Part shown: piece after piece, positions 38,340 to 57,800 of the stretch
Layout of the letters: each line of letters begins with the position of its first letter
Numbering within the stretch: the first letter of the stretch is position 1
Source of the DNA: Litomosoides sigmodontis
Lineage: Eukaryota > Nematoda > Chromadorea > Rhabditida > Onchocercidae
Direction: 5' to 3'
DNA: 64,000 nt
NCBI GenBank assembly: GCA_963070105.1
Contig: OY718807.1
Location: 3,507,001 to 3,571,000, forward strand
The notes under the pieces: generated by a model
Told to the model about the DNA's origin: nothing
Database searches by the model: none
The model's input: only the letters and a program-made list of their open reading frames with translations
Position numbers and translations under genes: made by a program

Positions 38340-41135
38340 ATGATTGAAAATTCAAAGAGCTGTATTATTGATAAACTAAGCGGTTGTGAAAAGCGAGCAT
38401 GCCGTCTTCTGACTTTAGTATCCTTGGTACTCTCTTCTCTCAGGTAACTTTTCCACGTGAAAAATTCTTTTTCCTCCATTTGAAATTATAACAATTTAAT
38501 TGAAGATTGAATGTTATCTAGTTAAATCAATTATTTGAACAAAATAATAGTAATGACGGAGCACTTCGATAAAAAATCATATATAAAGATGATTATTATC
38601 ATAGTTTAATAATGAAAAAAAAGTATAACAAAATCCATTTAATGTGAAATTTAAAGAAAACTTTTCGACAAATCGTACATCGTTGAATTTTTTTCCCTCA
38701 TAGAAATAAGAATGGTAATGGAGAATGCTTTTTTTTGTCATAAAAAAATCTTTTTGTTCAAATTTTATTTGAAAATGAAAACAGAATAATGAAGTGTAAT
38801 TTTGCATTGCAGAGCTCACGTAAGCCAAAATGGACTAGTGCAAAATATTGTTTAAATCAGAAGGCATCCTGTTTCGACATCAGTCCTGATGGTTCATCTT
38901 TTTTGGTTGGTGAGGATGACGGTCAACTCATTACCTTATGTATTTCGTATGTCATTTATTTCCTGCTATTTCTAGTAATGATATGTACTTGTTGACTGAT
39001 ATATGCTTGATACTTGTTAATTCATTTATGCATTATTGGATGATATAGGATGGATGCAATATGCTGATTTTCCACACACGTTTTAATTTTTTGTTTTTTG
39101 GCTTCTTTTAGTAGTCGATTATAAAATACGGGAAGAGGAAGCTGAGAAGTGAAAAATTAAAATGTATGTTGACGAAGAATAACTCATATCATACCTGTGA
39201 TAGAAATTATTAATACACGATCACAATTTTGATTTTTCTTAATGGACGATTAAAAAAACTGGAATCTAATTATCAGTTAGAAAACTTGAATTTTATTAGC
39301 TGAGTGTTAAGAGATGGAGAATTGATGTTATCAGATTCGTGCAAGCGACATCAATCCAGAATCACTGATATTGCATTCAATCCAACGGCCGATTTGATTG
39401 CTACTTGTTCCAATGAGAACAAAATTGAGCTATCCTCATTTCAGACAGATCTCTCGAAATCAGGTCTAAATAAAGCAATAATTTTGATTCTAAATTAACT
39501 TATTCTTACACATTAATTCTTAATGAGGATAAGATGTTGCTGTAAAATTTTCATCATTGGAACAATAAATTCTAAAATCACTTGCACAGTGAATAGTTAG
39601 CAGCAAATAGTCGTCGGATATCTTTTAGTGTGATACAAAGACGGAAACTTTTTCATCTACCTTGAAAGACTCAAAATTTAGGTAGTCGGAAGATTAGTTT
39701 ATCGATGAACGAGCCTGTGCGAGCACTTACTTTCATGGAAGACTTAGCCAATCATTCGAATATCTTGTTCTCTGGTACCGGTCGTCAAATTTGTATTACC
39801 GATTGCTCTTCAGGCACCACATTTCGTATCTTGAAGGGTCATAAAGGTAAGTTATCTCGATTGTGATTGAATTAAAAATGAAGAGGATTAAAGCATGATC
39901 TGGAATTGACAGATTGAAATTGATACTAAATTAAAGGCTTCTTAAAATTGCAGTTAAACTATAGGTATGGTAACAGCGCTTTGCACTTGGGGCGGTTGTC
40001 TGCTTGCCAGCTCGTCGATTGATAAAACGGTCCGCATTTGGGATACACGTGTCACTGAAGCTGTCAGGGTGTTCGATCCTCTCGCAAAACCTGGAGGTAT
40101 GTTTTTTGAAATACGTAGCTTTGGGAAAGAAGAGCAAAGCAGTGTAGAGCATATTGCAGTTCACAGTTTGCCTGATGTCTTTTCATGCCTCTTTTGTTTT
40201 TATTAAATTATTGCTAAAATTAATTAAATTGTTACCGTTTTTAGTTAGTGATGCCTAATTGTGATATTGTCACTTCCTTCTTTTACTCTATGCCTTAATT
40301 AACCTATCGGATTTAATTGTTCTGAAATCACGCTATACAATGATGTCAATGATCGAGTTAAAGATGTCCTCACAAAACAACCTTTTATCACTTTTTTTTT
40401 ATGCTATCAAATCGCAAAGTTAAATGTTTAAGTGACGGGTGCATTCCATGTTGATAATAGCGGTCGAATTTTGGTACGTGGTGACGGAAGCGGTGAAGTG
40501 CACGTATATGATACATCATCAACCAAGAAAATTATCAGTAAACGTATTTCTACGCTGCCAATTTCATGTCTTCGTATTGCGAACTCACAACGATTTATGG
40601 CTACTGCTAATGAAAAGAGGTGCTAAAGCTAAGGGTCGAAATGTCCAAATGAAAATTAAGAATATCGATCAGCTATTTCATGTCTCAAACTATTGTTTGT
40701 AAATATCAGACTCAAATGTAGCGAATTTATGAAAATTTTCTGTATTTCTCTGTTCTAATCAACTTTTAAACCAATTTCAGAATCACTTTGTGTGATTTAC
40801 GAGATGTACTTCAAATACCCGAGTCATCGTTTGTTACCAAATGCACCAACAAATGCGTCGTCCTCAAGTTTGTTGACATCACTTGACGTTTTTAATACAG
40901 AAAAAAAGAAGTGTAAATGGAGCTTCGGTAGACAATATGTACCAGTCATATAGTAGTTGGTTTTTATTTGGAACTTGAAGTTTCAATGACCACCTGAAGG
41001 ATATGCTCACCACCAATTCAACCGTTGAAATTTAGGTGGCATCCCATGAAGCAATCATTTGCAACATTAGATAACGAAAGTGCTTTGAACTTGTGGCAAT
41101 TGGAGGAGAAAGCATTATGTGAAATGAACAGTTAA
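38340..41135 (+). CDS. WD40-propeller protein similar to the C-terminal half of WDR47
   Basis: Likely a cytoskeleton-associated scaffold if it behaves like WDR47 (nemitin), a microtubule-linked neuronal protein; this role is inferred from similarity only. Proposed exons are 38340-38443, 38815-38946, 39312-39463, 39682-39846, 39965-40096, 40433-40619, 40781-40867 and 41036-41135 (TAA at 41133), for 352 residues. The first exon begins with an ATG 14 bases after a long poly-T TTTCAG, a good trans-splice or cis-splice site. Its join to exon 2 is the least certain, since other donors (38417, 38426) paired with 38813 also keep frame. WDR47-like blocks in order are KASCFDISPDGSSFLVGEDD, RITDIAFNPTADLIATCSNE, PVRALTFMEDL, LKGHKGMVTALCTWGGCLLA, SSSIDKTVRIWDTRV, VHVYDTSS and VVLKWHPMKQSFATLDNES, then NLWQLEEK near the end. 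The LisH/CTLH N-terminus of WDR47 is absent. It may be a shortened nematode form, or the 5' exons may be missed. Confidence 0.75.
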
Positions 41136-41326
41136 ATTCAAACATTGACCTTATCGCATCGATATCAGTATTCGAAAACGATGAGTAGGAATTTCAAGTT
41201 TTGAACAGTGAAACTGAGTTGCGGTATGTTATGTTTGCTGTATGATGAATCATATTGCGTCACTTCCTACACGTAACGCATACCAAGGTAGTGACCATCA
41301 CCATCATCATAGGTGTATTTTACATC

Positions 41327-41332
41327 AATAAA
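41327..41332 (+). terminator. Probable polyadenylation signal of the WD40 gene
   Basis: AATAAA about 190 bases after the stop codon on the same strand. Confidence 0.6.
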
Positions 41333-44157
41333 AAGATTGCCTTTTATAAAATAAGTTAGAAATAAAATAATTTTAATAAATTAAAAATTGCGATTAATTC
41401 TTATTTACGGAATAAGATTAGTTGTTTTCGTTGTTGTTGTCGTTTTTTTTTTATGTGATAAAAGCCTTTTGTTGTTGTTGCAACAGTTATCTCTTATTGA
41501 GGATATACGGATGTTAGGAAAGAGAAAGTGTAAGTTAAAAAATAAATTGTTACGCATGAAGTAAAAGTAGGAATTATTCATAATTAATAAATAAAATACA
41601 GCCGGTAGCTGATCAATAATACTTACGTAATAATATTGTGTAAGGTACTGATGAGATTTTAGAAGAATAAAAATTTAGAGGGGAGTTTCATTTGAAACGT
41701 GTAGCATCTTTAATGATAACTTTTCTTTCCTCTATTACCATTATTTGTTATAGCAACTAATCTGTTCGACTAATGAATTTCAACGAATTGCCCAGAGGCT
41801 CAGGATTTTACATCTTCCTACATCGTTGTTTATTTTACTATTAATTTACATTTTCAACTATCAGTTTATTTTGCGAGTTCAAATATTGTATGATGTGATA
41901 TTTATGTGAAAGGAGTAGGAAAAGGAAGATATTTGTTTGCAAAAAAATGGACGATTGTTTCAAATTGAATTGAAATATTCTCAGTTCATAACTGCTCATT
42001 GTTCAATCACTTCTAATCATCTAATTCAAAGAAAGTAATAATTTTCCACATACATTTAATAGATTTTATCTATTTTCCAATTTCCCATTATGCATTATTC
42101 ATGAAATTGTTTCTATTAAAGTTTATTTAATATGAATTTCTTTGTTGACGTAGGAACTTTTGCTTTTTCATTCAAAATTTGAATTTTTTTTTGGAACATC
42201 GGCTGTATGTCCACTTTTATTAGTCTATAAAAGTAATGAGCGATAGTACTATCTTCTTCAATTTGTATTTGAATGGATAAAATGAAATGATAATGCAAAA
42301 TAATTGCACGCATATTAAAAGGAATACAATTTCAATTTCATATTTCACAGATGAATATTTCTATTACGGCTAAAATTTAGCAAAAAATATTTTCTTCATT
42401 TCTTCATATGAATTTTTTTTATACGCAGTGAATTTGTGAATTTTACAAATTTTTTTTTATACCATTACGCAGTGCAATGGAAATTTTCATTAACTGAAAT
42501 TCTCAAATGTATTAATCATCAATTTTCGCGAAATTTCGTTAGTATGAATGTTCAAAGGGATCAGTAGAGTTTTGCTGTGAAGCTGGTGAAAAGCGTTTTT
42601 GATGAGTTTTTTTTCAAAAAAATTGCTTACACTTTTGGAAATTTGGAAGAATTACTTTCGGTCCATGCAGTGAACTTTTTTTTCTTTGTCGTTCGTAAAT
42701 TGGAAATTTCTTTTTCAATTTATATACATTCAATTAAGAACTGCCGTTTTTCATTTGATTTTAGGACAATTTTTGCCTTTTATTGCTGGGATAGAAGTTC
42801 TCGCTTGCGATTATTCGTTTCTAACACTAAATTTTGAATTTTTTTTACAGTTTGAAATAGCCCTTACCAATTCAAATTAGGCGGTGGCTTTTGTTAATGC
42901 AAAATTTTACCACGACTACTCTCTCACCTGTCCTCCTTGTGTATTGTTCATTGTTGGCTCACTGACTCAAATTTATTCATTTCAACAAATCTCAATTAGC
43001 TGAGGACGAGTTGCAGTTGCAACAATAACAGCAGCGGTCGGTCATTCTGTCCTTTCTTCCTTTCGCTTTGCTCTTCCTTCTCTTCACGTCTGGTCAGTGA
43101 GTGAAAAAAGCAGTGGGAAATTTCAATGATGCTATGAAAGAACTCTTTTATGGCTATAAGATTACTTATCTTCCGTACTTTTCCGCTCCACTTCACTTCT
43201 TCCCTTTCCCTTTTGCGCTTTTTGCAATAATTCAAATGGTTTGCAATCTTTTGACCTATTCAAAGAGATAGATCAGGTAAGCAAGCCTACCGCACCTCTT
43301 TCAAAACGATCATCATTATCATTGTGCTGATTGTTAGATGAAACGAATAAGTAAGGAGGTGCGCACCTGGCCACGCAACAATTGTTAATGTGTGTAAAAT
43401 CTACCTAGACATCTTCTTTTAGTACAAAAGTTCGATGCTATGTTATCAGCAAGGTGACTGATAATTTCAGATTTACTTTAGTGAAAGAGTGGCTTATTAC
43501 TGTTCTCTCACAGGTGCATTTGTAATCAAAGTAATAAGTGTGGTAAAGTTTTACGATGAAAAACTGTAGAAGAAATGCATAATTAGCATTTGCTACAGTG
43601 AGAATGATTTACAGTATTTTCTATTACAGTGTCAGGAAGACATTTGCTAATAAAGATTGTTGAAAGATGAAATGAACTGTTAAATTAACCTAAGTATAAA
43701 GATAACCAACTCTCACAGTAATCCATATCAGATCATGAACGATAGCAGGTCAAAATATCATGAACATTTTTTAAAAAATATTTATTCCTACTAGCGTGGC
43801 TTTTCCTAGGAAATTTTTTTTTATTTTGGTAATTCGTAACCTAATACAAGCCTTCCGTCTAACACTTCCTATTCCATTCACTTTTTTGTTAATTTAAATG
43901 CTCAAAATTAAGCTTTTTTATTTCCATTACGTTTTTCATTTGTCGCAAACAGTAGCACTGCTCTAGTCTAAATTAGGCATGTCAAAAATTTTTATTGAAA
44001 CTTTAACTGAAAAAACTTTAATTGAAAAATTTGCAATTCCAGTAGCCTCATTTGTATTAAACTTACACCTGGTGGAGTGAATTAAATTCTGATTCTACAT
44101 TACAAGTGAAAGGGAATGATCGATCAGTTTTGCATGATAATTTCACTCATTGAGAAA

Positions 44158-44220
44158 CCTCACTTCCGTCTAATCAAGTAAAGATGGCATCCTCACTTCC
44201 GTCTAATGAAGCAGAGATAG
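44158..44220. repeat. 33-base tandem duplication
   Basis: Unit 44158-44190 (starting cctcacttccgtctaat) is repeated at 44191-44220 with a few substitutions. Confidence 0.8.
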
Positions 44221-47200
44221 AGCAGGAAGTAAGCGCTATCATCCATCTAATACTTTTCACTGATAAAATTGATAGCTTTAAAATTGATACGATCACTTCA
44301 TTACCTCTTCACACGTACTTGTTATGCTTAAAATTGACCGTACTTCTGCTTATTTCCTCTTTTTGATTTTATCCTTTTTTTTTTCTTTCTTATCACAGAA
44401 TTCACCAAACCTATTGCGCTAAAGTTAAATTGAGAAATTTAAACTTCCGTAGAAATAAAACATTATTTTTAAATCAATATTTAAAAGCCACTAATAATTC
44501 ATTATGCAACTTTTACACTACTCGTCTGTGTAATGGATGATAGGATTTAGGAATGGTAGTAAAAAGTTAGCATAAAGTAGCAATTAAATGTTTTGAAACT
44601 TTCTTTATTTTCACATAACAATCTGAGGTATTTCAATTGGGAATCTAATTTAATTTAATTATTTTACTTAACTTTACTCTTCTATTTAAAATTCAGTATT
44701 TTAAACATTTCAACTGCTTTTTTTCTTAATCGTTTAGTCCAAATGAGCACATTCGTGAAGTACGACCTTTTCTTTCGTGTCATTTTGTTGCACTTGCATT
44801 TCTCCTTGTTACGCTGCTTTACTTACAGTCTTCCAGTTTAACAGTTACTTTTATTAAATTAAAAATGTTACTACCTCATAGGCATAGGATTTCTTCGCGT
44901 GTTATTTTATGCTAATTCACCACTAGCTGTTAGTATCTTCTGAATTCTTTGTTGCATTAAATTAAAAATTTAATAAAAACTTTAAAAAGTGAAAATGTCA
45001 GTGACAGTGCTGCAGAAAAGAAGCAAAAAAGAAATGTAAAATTTTGTTAAAAAAAGAAAAACTAAAATTAGAAGGTCTGAAATTACGCATATATCTATTC
45101 GTATAGAATTATTGAATTTTAATTATTTTTTTTCTCCACGTCGTAAGTTTGTTGAGAGAGCCTCTAACAAATAACAACGAAATGAATTATAAGGCTTATA
45201 TCCATCCGCTTGCTTGTCCACATTGCACTTGTCATTTGGTTTTTTTTTTTAAATTAATTTCAAAGCACGGATTTTTAAAATAAATATCTTTCTTAGCTTA
45301 CGAAATAATAAATTTATTTGAAAAATTGCGAACATTTTAAATTTCCCATTTTCAAATGCATCACAACTTATTTCATTTCATTTTTTACTTTGTTTATTCC
45401 TCAGAAGCAAATAAAGTGAATAATAGATGACTTCATCTCATTCAGTTCTATTTGAAAAGTTTCATTTTTTTTAACATCTCGAAAATAATGATAGAACAGC
45501 AGAAGCGAACAGTTTGATAAATTTGAGTTTGATAAATGTTTGCTGCTAGAGATTAAAGTAAGTTTTCTGTGAAATATTGTGGCGGTAAGTTGAAACAAAG
45601 AATAAAATGTGAAAATGTTTATCAGGTTGAGTGATAAGATTGTCCGAGTTCTGTTTCAAATTTTTTTAACACATTGAAAATATTGCAAGGAAAATAGCTT
45701 CAATTCACAATTTGTTTTTTACTTGCTCAAATATTTTTTTAACAAAGTTTAAATTATAATTTGCAATGGGAAATTATAGTAAAATTAATTTTTAAATATC
45801 GTGCAAATTAGTGTTTTGAATTTTGATTAGCTGTCAACAATTTCACTCACTCACACTTTTCGCTTTTTCCGCATTCTCAACAACTTTACAAATGTGACGT
45901 GACAATTTGCGCTCCTAAAGATTATCCATTCACCTTTTCCGACAAAAACAAAAAAAAGTGTGGAAATTAACGAACCATCTCTATTCCTTTCTAAATGATA
46001 GGAAGTAAAATGGAAATTTGGGATAATCCTAAATCGATTTTCAGATCAAATAAAATCTTTCCTTTCCACTCTTTTTCAATCACTAGTAAACATTAATAGT
46101 TCATAGATTGCAAAAGTTTTAAAAATTTCCGCCACTTAATTTGCTGAATGAAATGATGCCTCGTTAGCCACTGAATATTAGCAGTAGAAATATTAAATTA
46201 CGGAGATATGTGAAAAAAAAATTTCAAAATAAAAATAAAAGATGTGCACCGCTGAAGTGAAACGACGAACATTTTCTAACTCACAACAATTCTCCTACCA
46301 TTTGCGTACATACACACTTCAATAACAATTTCTTCTTAATAACTTATCAATTGCGATCGCTTGGTCGCTTTCATCAAATATCACAGAGAGCTTACTGAAC
46401 TGAACACATATGACTAATTAGCAAGCTATTAAGTGCCTGAAAAAATTTCTTCCCCCCCAAGGATGCAACTCTGATTTTTGCAGTTATCAAAAATTCGTGC
46501 TAATTTTTATAGACATTGCTTAGGCTTAGGCTTAAGCTTAGTTTACGTTCTTTACGTTCTTTTACACGTTTCCCTTCTCCTTTTTTTTTTAAAATGAATG
46601 TTCGTGAGATATATTTTCCGCTGTGGCTTGCTTTTTCTTTTTCTTTTTTTTTTTTTTTTTTTTTAATATCCTAGGGAAAATGAAAAGAGGAAAGGGAAAG
46701 AAGAAAGAGGAGTGGATGGGAGTAGTGTGGGAAGGGATGAATTAAAGTGAAGGTGATATGAAGTGTTCAAGTTCAGGGATGTCAAAAGTGCTACTACTAA
46801 TCATCCCACTCACTTCAATACGTTTCATATCCCTTATGTTCATTTTTTTTCTCTCTCTCTCTCTCTCTCTCCCTCCATCTGACGAATTTTATCTTTTTTG
46901 CTTGGAAGAGGAAGAAGTATGTGTGGAAATATTTTTTTAAGAAAAAAAAAAGTCCATTTAAAATATTTTCTGTGAAAATAGCGGTGAAAGTAAAAAGAAA
47001 GAGTCTGTTTAAATAAGATAACAAATTCATTCATTCAACGAAGTAGATGTGAATCAATTTAGCATGGATGTTGAAAAACCAACAAAAGAAGCAAAATTCA
47101 CTGATATTTCCTTTATCACATAGTGCAACAATTAACATAGCTGATAACACATTATCATTCGTCATCGAAATATCAGCTACTACTACGCGTGATTTATGTT

Positions 47201-47908
47201 CTACGCGGTTACGCTTAATTTGCCTAGGTTTACTTACTCGTTGCTATCAACTTTGTTAATTGGGAATTTTCACTGCGAACATATTTTGTTGTACAAATAA
47301 TTACATTTAACGTTACATTTCAAAACAGTAATAACACGTAGTAATACGTAATTGTTACGTATGTAATTTTCGGCTACGATCATAGATAATGTTTGTGCAT
47401 AAACATCCATATAGTTTTATGTTAAAGTAAAAAGGAAAAAAAAAGGCTAGAGAGGGTTTATTTTGAATAGTTGTGCTTTGGATGTGTAACGGACGATCCG
47501 AATAATTTTTTTTGAAATACGTCATAAAGATCGATTACGAGGACAATCCAAAAATAATACACTGCACGTATATTAGCTGTGTAGTACACGTTACTTCCTC
47601 AAAGAACCTTGCAAAATTGATGGTAGAATGATTGATTGAAAATCAATGTTTAACAATAAAAAATTAATTAATTTTAATGATTTCATTTTACAGATTATGT
47701 TTGACATGAATTATTATTTTTCACGCTTCATCATTGTTGCCAATTTTTGGTGGGGAAAATGGTGGTGTGGCCTGTTCCACTCCTAAAGTCGCTTATCTTT
47801 AAAGGATGAATCACCACCGATAAATTTTGAAACATTTCAAGTGTGCCAATTTGTGATCGAAGAATTGAAATTTTTTGCAAATTTTTTTATGAGTTTCCTT
47901 TCTAGGCT

Positions 47909-47910
47909 TT

Positions 47911-47940
<30 letters not shown>
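47909..47940. repeat. (TTG)n microsatellite
   Basis: About ten TTG units, 150 bases upstream of the receptor start codon. A smaller TTGTTG run occurs near 41430-41480. Confidence 0.9.
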
Positions 47941-47941
<1 letters not shown>

Positions 47942-48088
47942 GAAGTCTAACGAAGTCATATGAGAGAGAATTCATCAACATGATGCATGAATTTTACATG
48001 CATAATTTTCTCAGAAGTAAATCTTAAATATTACATTAAAACTTTGATGCAACACACGTTTTTGACGTAACTATACGTAAGGGAAAAA

Positions 48089-52910
<4,822 letters not shown>

Positions 52911-54802
52911 CCATTCGTAATTCCTAATCATTAGCACCTCATTTACCTTACATTCAAATAGATATAAGTACTTGTAAAATAACAAATTGCTCAATTCTTA
53001 CAATTTCTAAATTTTTGTTTAAAAAAAATTTTTTTCCCCATCAGAGTTACGTAAACATTTTCGCTTATTATGCAACTAAGCCTAAGCATAACGATAAGCG
53101 AGAAATGTGACGTGAAACACGCTCAAAGTTTGACAGTGAATTTTTTTTCCGTTTGCCAAATGATGACGGATGTGGTGGGAGGAAGCGCAATCAATCTTTA
53201 CCATATTTGCATCACAATTGCATAACTTCGAGGAATTTACGAGAAATTTTAACGCGAAAAAAGAATTTACAAATAATTAGCAAAAAAACAATTCATTAAA
53301 TTGCCACGTTTGTTTAAATAAACTTTTACTTATAATGGTTTTATATAGCAAAAAAAAAATATACAACATTTCGTTAGCATTTAGGCATTTCAACATCTAA
53401 TTTCAACCAATTTTCTCATTTTAATTTCCCGGTTCAAATTTAGTAAACTAAATTTGGAATGCATGATCAGTGAAAATACAAATAAATGCAAGTTAGTTAT
53501 TTTGTGGAAAAATCGACTTACCCTGTTGGCTGATAATAATTAATAGCAATGATGATAATAATAATAATTAAAAGAAAATCTTTTTTTTCTTCAGCAAAGC
53601 TATCTGTAAATGTTGCAAACAGAATATCAATTATGGATGGCAAAATTAATTTACTTAAAGTTGTGATAAGTTAAAAAGTTTTGACCGTCTGAGCAACCAA
53701 GCCACAAATTCACACCAATCTCCTCAGTAGCTAATTTTTTTTCTCTTTCGTACGAATGCGAATACTGCTTGTTAGATATGCAAAAAAATTTCAGCAACGC
53801 TAAAAACATTTCCGCTAGATTCTATCACAGCAATTGTGAACTGCAAATTTACAACTCTTTGAAGGAACATCAATCCGATCGATCAACCGTAAACATATTT
53901 TGTACAAACAGTAAGAAGTTAATGTTTCGTCTATATATGTATATTTTTTTTCTTTAATTATAATGAGCGGTGAAGATTATGCAAAGAGACTTCACGACGC
54001 GTAATGCTAAAAATTATCTGAAAAGTTTTCAATATCTCAAAAAATGATGGGAAGCAATTAAAGAAACTTTTTAAACGAATGTAATTAAATTAAAAATTAA
54101 TTAGGGCTGTCTGTGTGCTACATCTTTTTTTTGTTCTTACTAATTTTACAACTACACAAATGAAACCGCCAATAATTGGATAATAAAATAATTAATTAAT
54201 CTCTGAATTAATGAATTTTTCTTTAGGAAAAAAAATCAGAGCTATTTATTATTAAGCTATATGTCTGCTTAAAGTTTTAAATTCAAATATCACAAGTGCA
54301 TAAGTTTTACATTCTGTTTGCATGTATGCAAAGTGAAGAAAGAGGAAAAAAATTATTCCATAAATTTTCACCTTTATTAATGAAAATGATGGCTTATTGG
54401 CGTACGTATAGCTTTTTTTTTGAAACAAAAGAATGGACTATATGTGAAGCAATAAATGATTTTAAATTATATTGATAAGTAAATAAATTTTCTGGGCAAA
54501 GTTGTTGCAATACAATTTTTAATTTTTAGCAAATTGCTAAAATTGATTGACGTTCCTCGGAAATTCCAATTGCTATTGTTTGATAGCATTCAGTGAAGAA
54601 GCTCTTAGCGATTATTTTTCCTCAGCCGATCCACACATGCCATATCATCATCGGAGCTGCAGTATTAAATAAGTTAGAATGTAGGTTTCCTAGAGATGCA
54701 GTTGACAAATTTGAAATTTATTAAAAATTAAATTGCGAATAATATTGCAAAAATGAAATGGACCGAGAGATAGGCTTGATAATTATTTCGTTTTCAAGCA
54801 CA
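52911..54802. other. Convergent intergenic region between the receptor and the BPI-like gene
   Basis: Holds the 3' ends of two genes on opposite strands. No coding exon is supported; a 62-codon open frame at 53769-53957 lacks context and motif. Confidence 0.45.
54717..54722 (-). terminator. Probable polyadenylation signal of the BPI-like gene
   Basis: AATAAA on the minus strand, about 80 bases after the stop codon. Confidence 0.65.
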
Positions 54803-57800
54803 TTATAGCAATGCTGCCGTTGAGTTGACGTTGTCGTAGTAGTCGAAATCGTTGCTTTCCGCGACTGACTTCTTGGAACAGTTCTGATCGAAGCAGAAAT
54901 CGATCGCTATTCTCATTCGATCTTTTTCAAATATAACATCTGCTGATTTTTGAGCAAAATCAAACAAAATCGGCATTTTTATACCTAAAAATGAGAGGAA
55001 ATTACCTTTGAAATGTATTGGAAATAATTTTTCAACGAAAAAATCTGCCTAGAAGGCAACACTTTCAAAATGCATTTCTTTCTACGAGAAAGCTGGGTAT
55101 TTTGATAAAAAGTATGATCAGTCTATCACCATCATCAATCTTACCAGTACGAAGTTTCTTTGCTACGTCATCGGCAATCACTAGTTCGTTCAGAGCACTG
55201 ACGAGAAATTCCAGGCTTGTCTCGTCAATGCCATCGATCAAACTTATGACATCGAAAATTTTAAATTTATCGATACGCATCTCCGATGTGAATGAGAAGT
55301 TTCGGAAAGCGCTTTTTTCCAATTTCAATTCGGCCAACATACGAGATGTCAAAAATCGATGTGTACGCTCACCTTGCTGCAAGTTGAAAGGTAATAAACT
55401 CTGTGAACTCACCCACATCTCTTACATTTTCCTCAACCTTATCAATTCGAATAATTAGTCTTTCTCCTCCTCTCCTGCTATCTCTCTTCCTGCTAGAAGT
55501 ACAGTTATGAATGAGGAATTAGAAGCTTACTTGAACGAATGCATCCACTTGACTCCAAATTACAACTATTCCTCTGTTCTTTTCGAAGCGAACCCTTGGA
55601 TATGTGGTTGTGTGCGATTTAATTTTCACCATACCACGTGGATACTGAGTACTTAAAGCTGAAACCTACGTCTGTACATCTTGGCAAAATATAATTTCAA
55701 ATTTGAAGCTGAAAAGAGGACGGAATCTTGGGCTTGAAATGTTTTCGGATAAATTATCAGTTTTTAATTATAGAAAATCTCACAGGGAAAGATGCTAATC
55801 ATAGAAATACTTAAATTAGGTTAGCTTTAGTCAAAATCACAATTTAACAAATAAATGAAATAGATATCACTGAATTAGATTTGAATTAGACCTGGGAAGC
55901 GGACTTACCGGGGAAAAGAGTACCAGCACAAATATCGTTGGCGCCACATTCAGTCCTTAGGTAACCTTCTAAAACTGTATTATTGATACTCTCTTTGCTT
56001 ATTTCATAATCGAAACTCTCATACTGATCCATCCAGTAGAGTAAGCCGGCCAGCGTGTAATTGGATATTGTGAATTCAAGCATTGCTTGACTGTCTGGCG
56101 TATGCACTGCTATCGGCGCTGATGGAAAAGGTAATCGAAAATCGCTGAGCCTATTAAGACCTGAATGAAATTAGTGAAAAATGAAAGCTGTAAATATGAT
56201 AGATAAATAAACTTTGCAATAATTCATCTCTAATCTCTAACTTTAAGCATTACAATAAATTGAAATTTTAATAAAAAGTTTCTAACTTACCTTGCTTTAC
56301 GATGCTAAATGCATTGCCTCGATGTTTCAATTCAATTGCATTAGGCAAATATTGTATGCTATCAATTAAGCCGTAATTGAGGAAGTACCGATCAAATAAC
56401 ACCGCACTCATCGGAGTGTTCATCAAACGATTTGAAATGATTGGTACAAGTTCGGTGTTGAAACTTGAACATATTATCTAAAACGAACGCTCGAAAATTA
56501 TTCAATACTTCTTTTTGTCTAAAGCAATTTTTGAAAAAAGGATTTCATTTTATATTCAAGTATGAATTAAGGTAACTAAAAAGGTGAAAAATTTTCCTAG
56601 AAGTAAAAATAAGGCTTGAGTGCGACCAACCAGTTCGATTCTTTCACTGATGAAGCGATCAATTTGAGGATAGTAGTTGACGAGAAGTAAGGGATCTGTC
56701 TCACTGAAATTCATCACAACATTGCCTGGCGAAAGGGTGCATTTTTGCAGATCGGTCCGCAGATGACCGTCAACATTGATAGCTGCCACAAAGAAGGATC
56801 TCACTTTTGCACTGGAAATTAATTAATTTTCACTTTTAACAACGACATAGCACTTATGAAATTTTGTTAAATTTTATCTCTTTAGTTTATTAATTTAAAT
56901 TAGTCCGGCTTATTGTTGACAGCTGTTAATTAAACGTCTTTTATTTTTACACGATAATACTTACCGCCAATTAATTTCACGCCAAAAAAGTAATTGATTA
57001 AAAAATCATTAATTTTCAAAATTAAAGTAAAAATTTCAACAATTATTCATCCAATTGTTTTTGCTTAATGACTTTTGAATATGTTAAGCTCACAGTACCC
57101 CTTTCCCATGTTGCCGAAGGAATAATTAATGAAAGTATTTTCCAACTAATGACATTCGTATTACTCTTCTAGAAGGAAATGCTTATTGCAACAAAATTCA
57201 AAGCGATCGATCAAAAAATTTCGAAACAGAAAATCGATATTGAATTATTTGCAATTTTTTAAGAATTGCAAAAAATTGTAAAATAAACACAAAAAACGAA
57301 AATGTAGCTAAATTTAGGAAATCAAAAAAGCTTTGAATTTGCAAGCTTTCTGAATGAGCCTTTGAATTGCCTGCACCTGTCAATTTGAAGTACGGCAGAT
57401 CCATAAAAATCACCAGCAGGACTGGAAAATTTGAAAAATGTACCAATTGAGAGGTTAAGATGAGAGCCCTGAAAAAGCTGCTGTCTCAATTTTAGGTGCA
57501 ATTTTTGACAACAAATTAGCATATAGCAACAATTTACCTTTTGCATTTGCATATTTCATTTCATAATTTACAAGAAAGGAATACGTTAGAGTGATTTATC
57601 CAATGGTTGCGGAAAAGTCTTGCAAGGAAAAAATTTTACCATCCAAATAATGCCCCGTTCAGGGACAATGAACAATCGTGATTTGAATATTTTCGAATCA
57701 TAACCAATAGCCTTTGTCGATATGAGACCAAATGTTACCTAAACCTTTCCTAACATTGCAAATTCAGAGGAACAAAATTCATGAGGAAAATGGATGAGAG

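Larger units (their letters stand above)
41136..48088. other. Intergenic, 7 kb upstream of the neuropeptide receptor
   Basis: Very AT-rich with many homopolymer T and A runs. No exon chain is supported. It contains the probable promoter region of the receptor gene. An open frame at 44184-44366 starts inside a 33-base tandem duplication and has no splice context. Confidence 0.4.
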
